A DNA stretch of 43,803 nt from Ensifer sp. MPMI2T (GTDB taxonomy: Bacteria; Pseudomonadota; Alphaproteobacteria; Rhizobiales; Rhizobiaceae). Numbering within the stretch: position 1 is the stretch's first letter; each line of letters starts with the position of its first letter. The notes below the pieces were generated by a model. It searched no databases. It was not told the DNA's origin and saw only the letters and a program-made list of their open reading frames with translations. Location of the stretch: assembly GCF_004827385.1 (NCBI RefSeq), contig NZ_SRXN01000046.1, forward strand, positions 1-43,803. Direction: 5' to 3'. Shown piece by piece: positions 43,694 through 43,803 of this stretch. Position numbers and translations under genes: made by a program.

Positions 43694-43723
43694 TTGACGT
43701 GTCGGGGAGGGTGGGTCTATAAG
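43694..43723 (+). promoter_or_regulatory. Strong promoter, probably of an rRNA operon
   Basis: TTGACG (43694-43699), 18 bp, TATAAG (43718-43723). The downstream ACTGACGAGGGCGGCGGCG resembles, from memory, the leader that precedes 16S rRNA genes in rhizobia. The 16S gene would lie just beyond the window's right edge. An AT-rich tract (43655-43690) upstream could be an UP-like element. Confidence 0.6.
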
Positions 43724-43803
43724 CCCGATCACTGACGAGGGCGGCGGCGCTGCTGGCGACGATGACCTTCGCTCTAGAGTTTCCAAGGGATTGGCTGAGG
43801 CTG

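Overview
The window reads as chromosomal or replicon DNA of a Rhizobiaceae alphaproteobacterium, most like Ensifer/Sinorhizobium. The grounds are high GC, a RIME-type palindromic repeat and a second rhizobial-style intergenic palindrome, dense same-strand operons, a cobalamin-dependent metH, and an rRNA-operon-like promoter at the right edge. The genus is inferred from memory of these elements, not from a database search.

Layout. (1) 1-1745: the start of a DJ-1/PfpI amidotransferase-like gene, divergent from a LysR regulator. (2) 1751-2344: a short tyrosine recombinase. (3) 2703-13460: an accessory block entirely on the minus strand. It holds an alpha/beta hydrolase, a Tat-exported metallo-beta-lactamase-fold hydrolase, and a tightly packed operon (isochorismatase-like hydrolase, XapX-like membrane protein, Tat-exported amidohydrolase, small secreted protein, DoxX, MFS exporter with a C-terminal monooxygenase-like domain). 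Three AraC regulators follow in tandem. (4) 14162-19323: a plus-strand block with a DUF6130-like secreted protein, a quinol-monooxygenase-like secreted protein, an amidase, a TetR repressor and an MFS transporter. The promoters of the DUF6130-like gene and the amidase share a 42-bp promoter/operator (36/42 identical) that the TetR protein may control. (5) 19647-20816: three small genes and one decayed paralogue. (6) 20921-27322: a Tn7-like transposition module (Ner/Nlp-type HTH regulator, tnsA, tnsB, tnsC, tniQ) ending 12 bp from the 3' end of a tRNA-Arg(CCT) gene. tnsB carries three inactivating lesions, one of them an exact 11-bp tandem duplication.

(7) From the tRNA rightward the DNA looks like ordinary core genome. 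There is a sugar operon (ROK kinase, HbpS/UPF0303-like protein, AGE-family epimerase) and then metH with a perfect 20-bp palindrome in its promoter. A catabolic locus on the minus strand follows: a branched-chain-amino-acid-type ABC importer (binding protein, LivG, LivF, LivH, LivM), a GMC choline-dehydrogenase-like flavoprotein and a betaine-aldehyde-dehydrogenase-like enzyme, with a divergent LysR regulator. Finally there is a probable rRNA-operon promoter.

The most notable items are the degenerate Tn7-like element docked at a tRNA with a candidate right end, and the duplicated promoter/operator linking the amidase and DUF6130-like genes. No CRISPR array or cas gene was seen. The left end of the Tn7-like element could not be found by eye.
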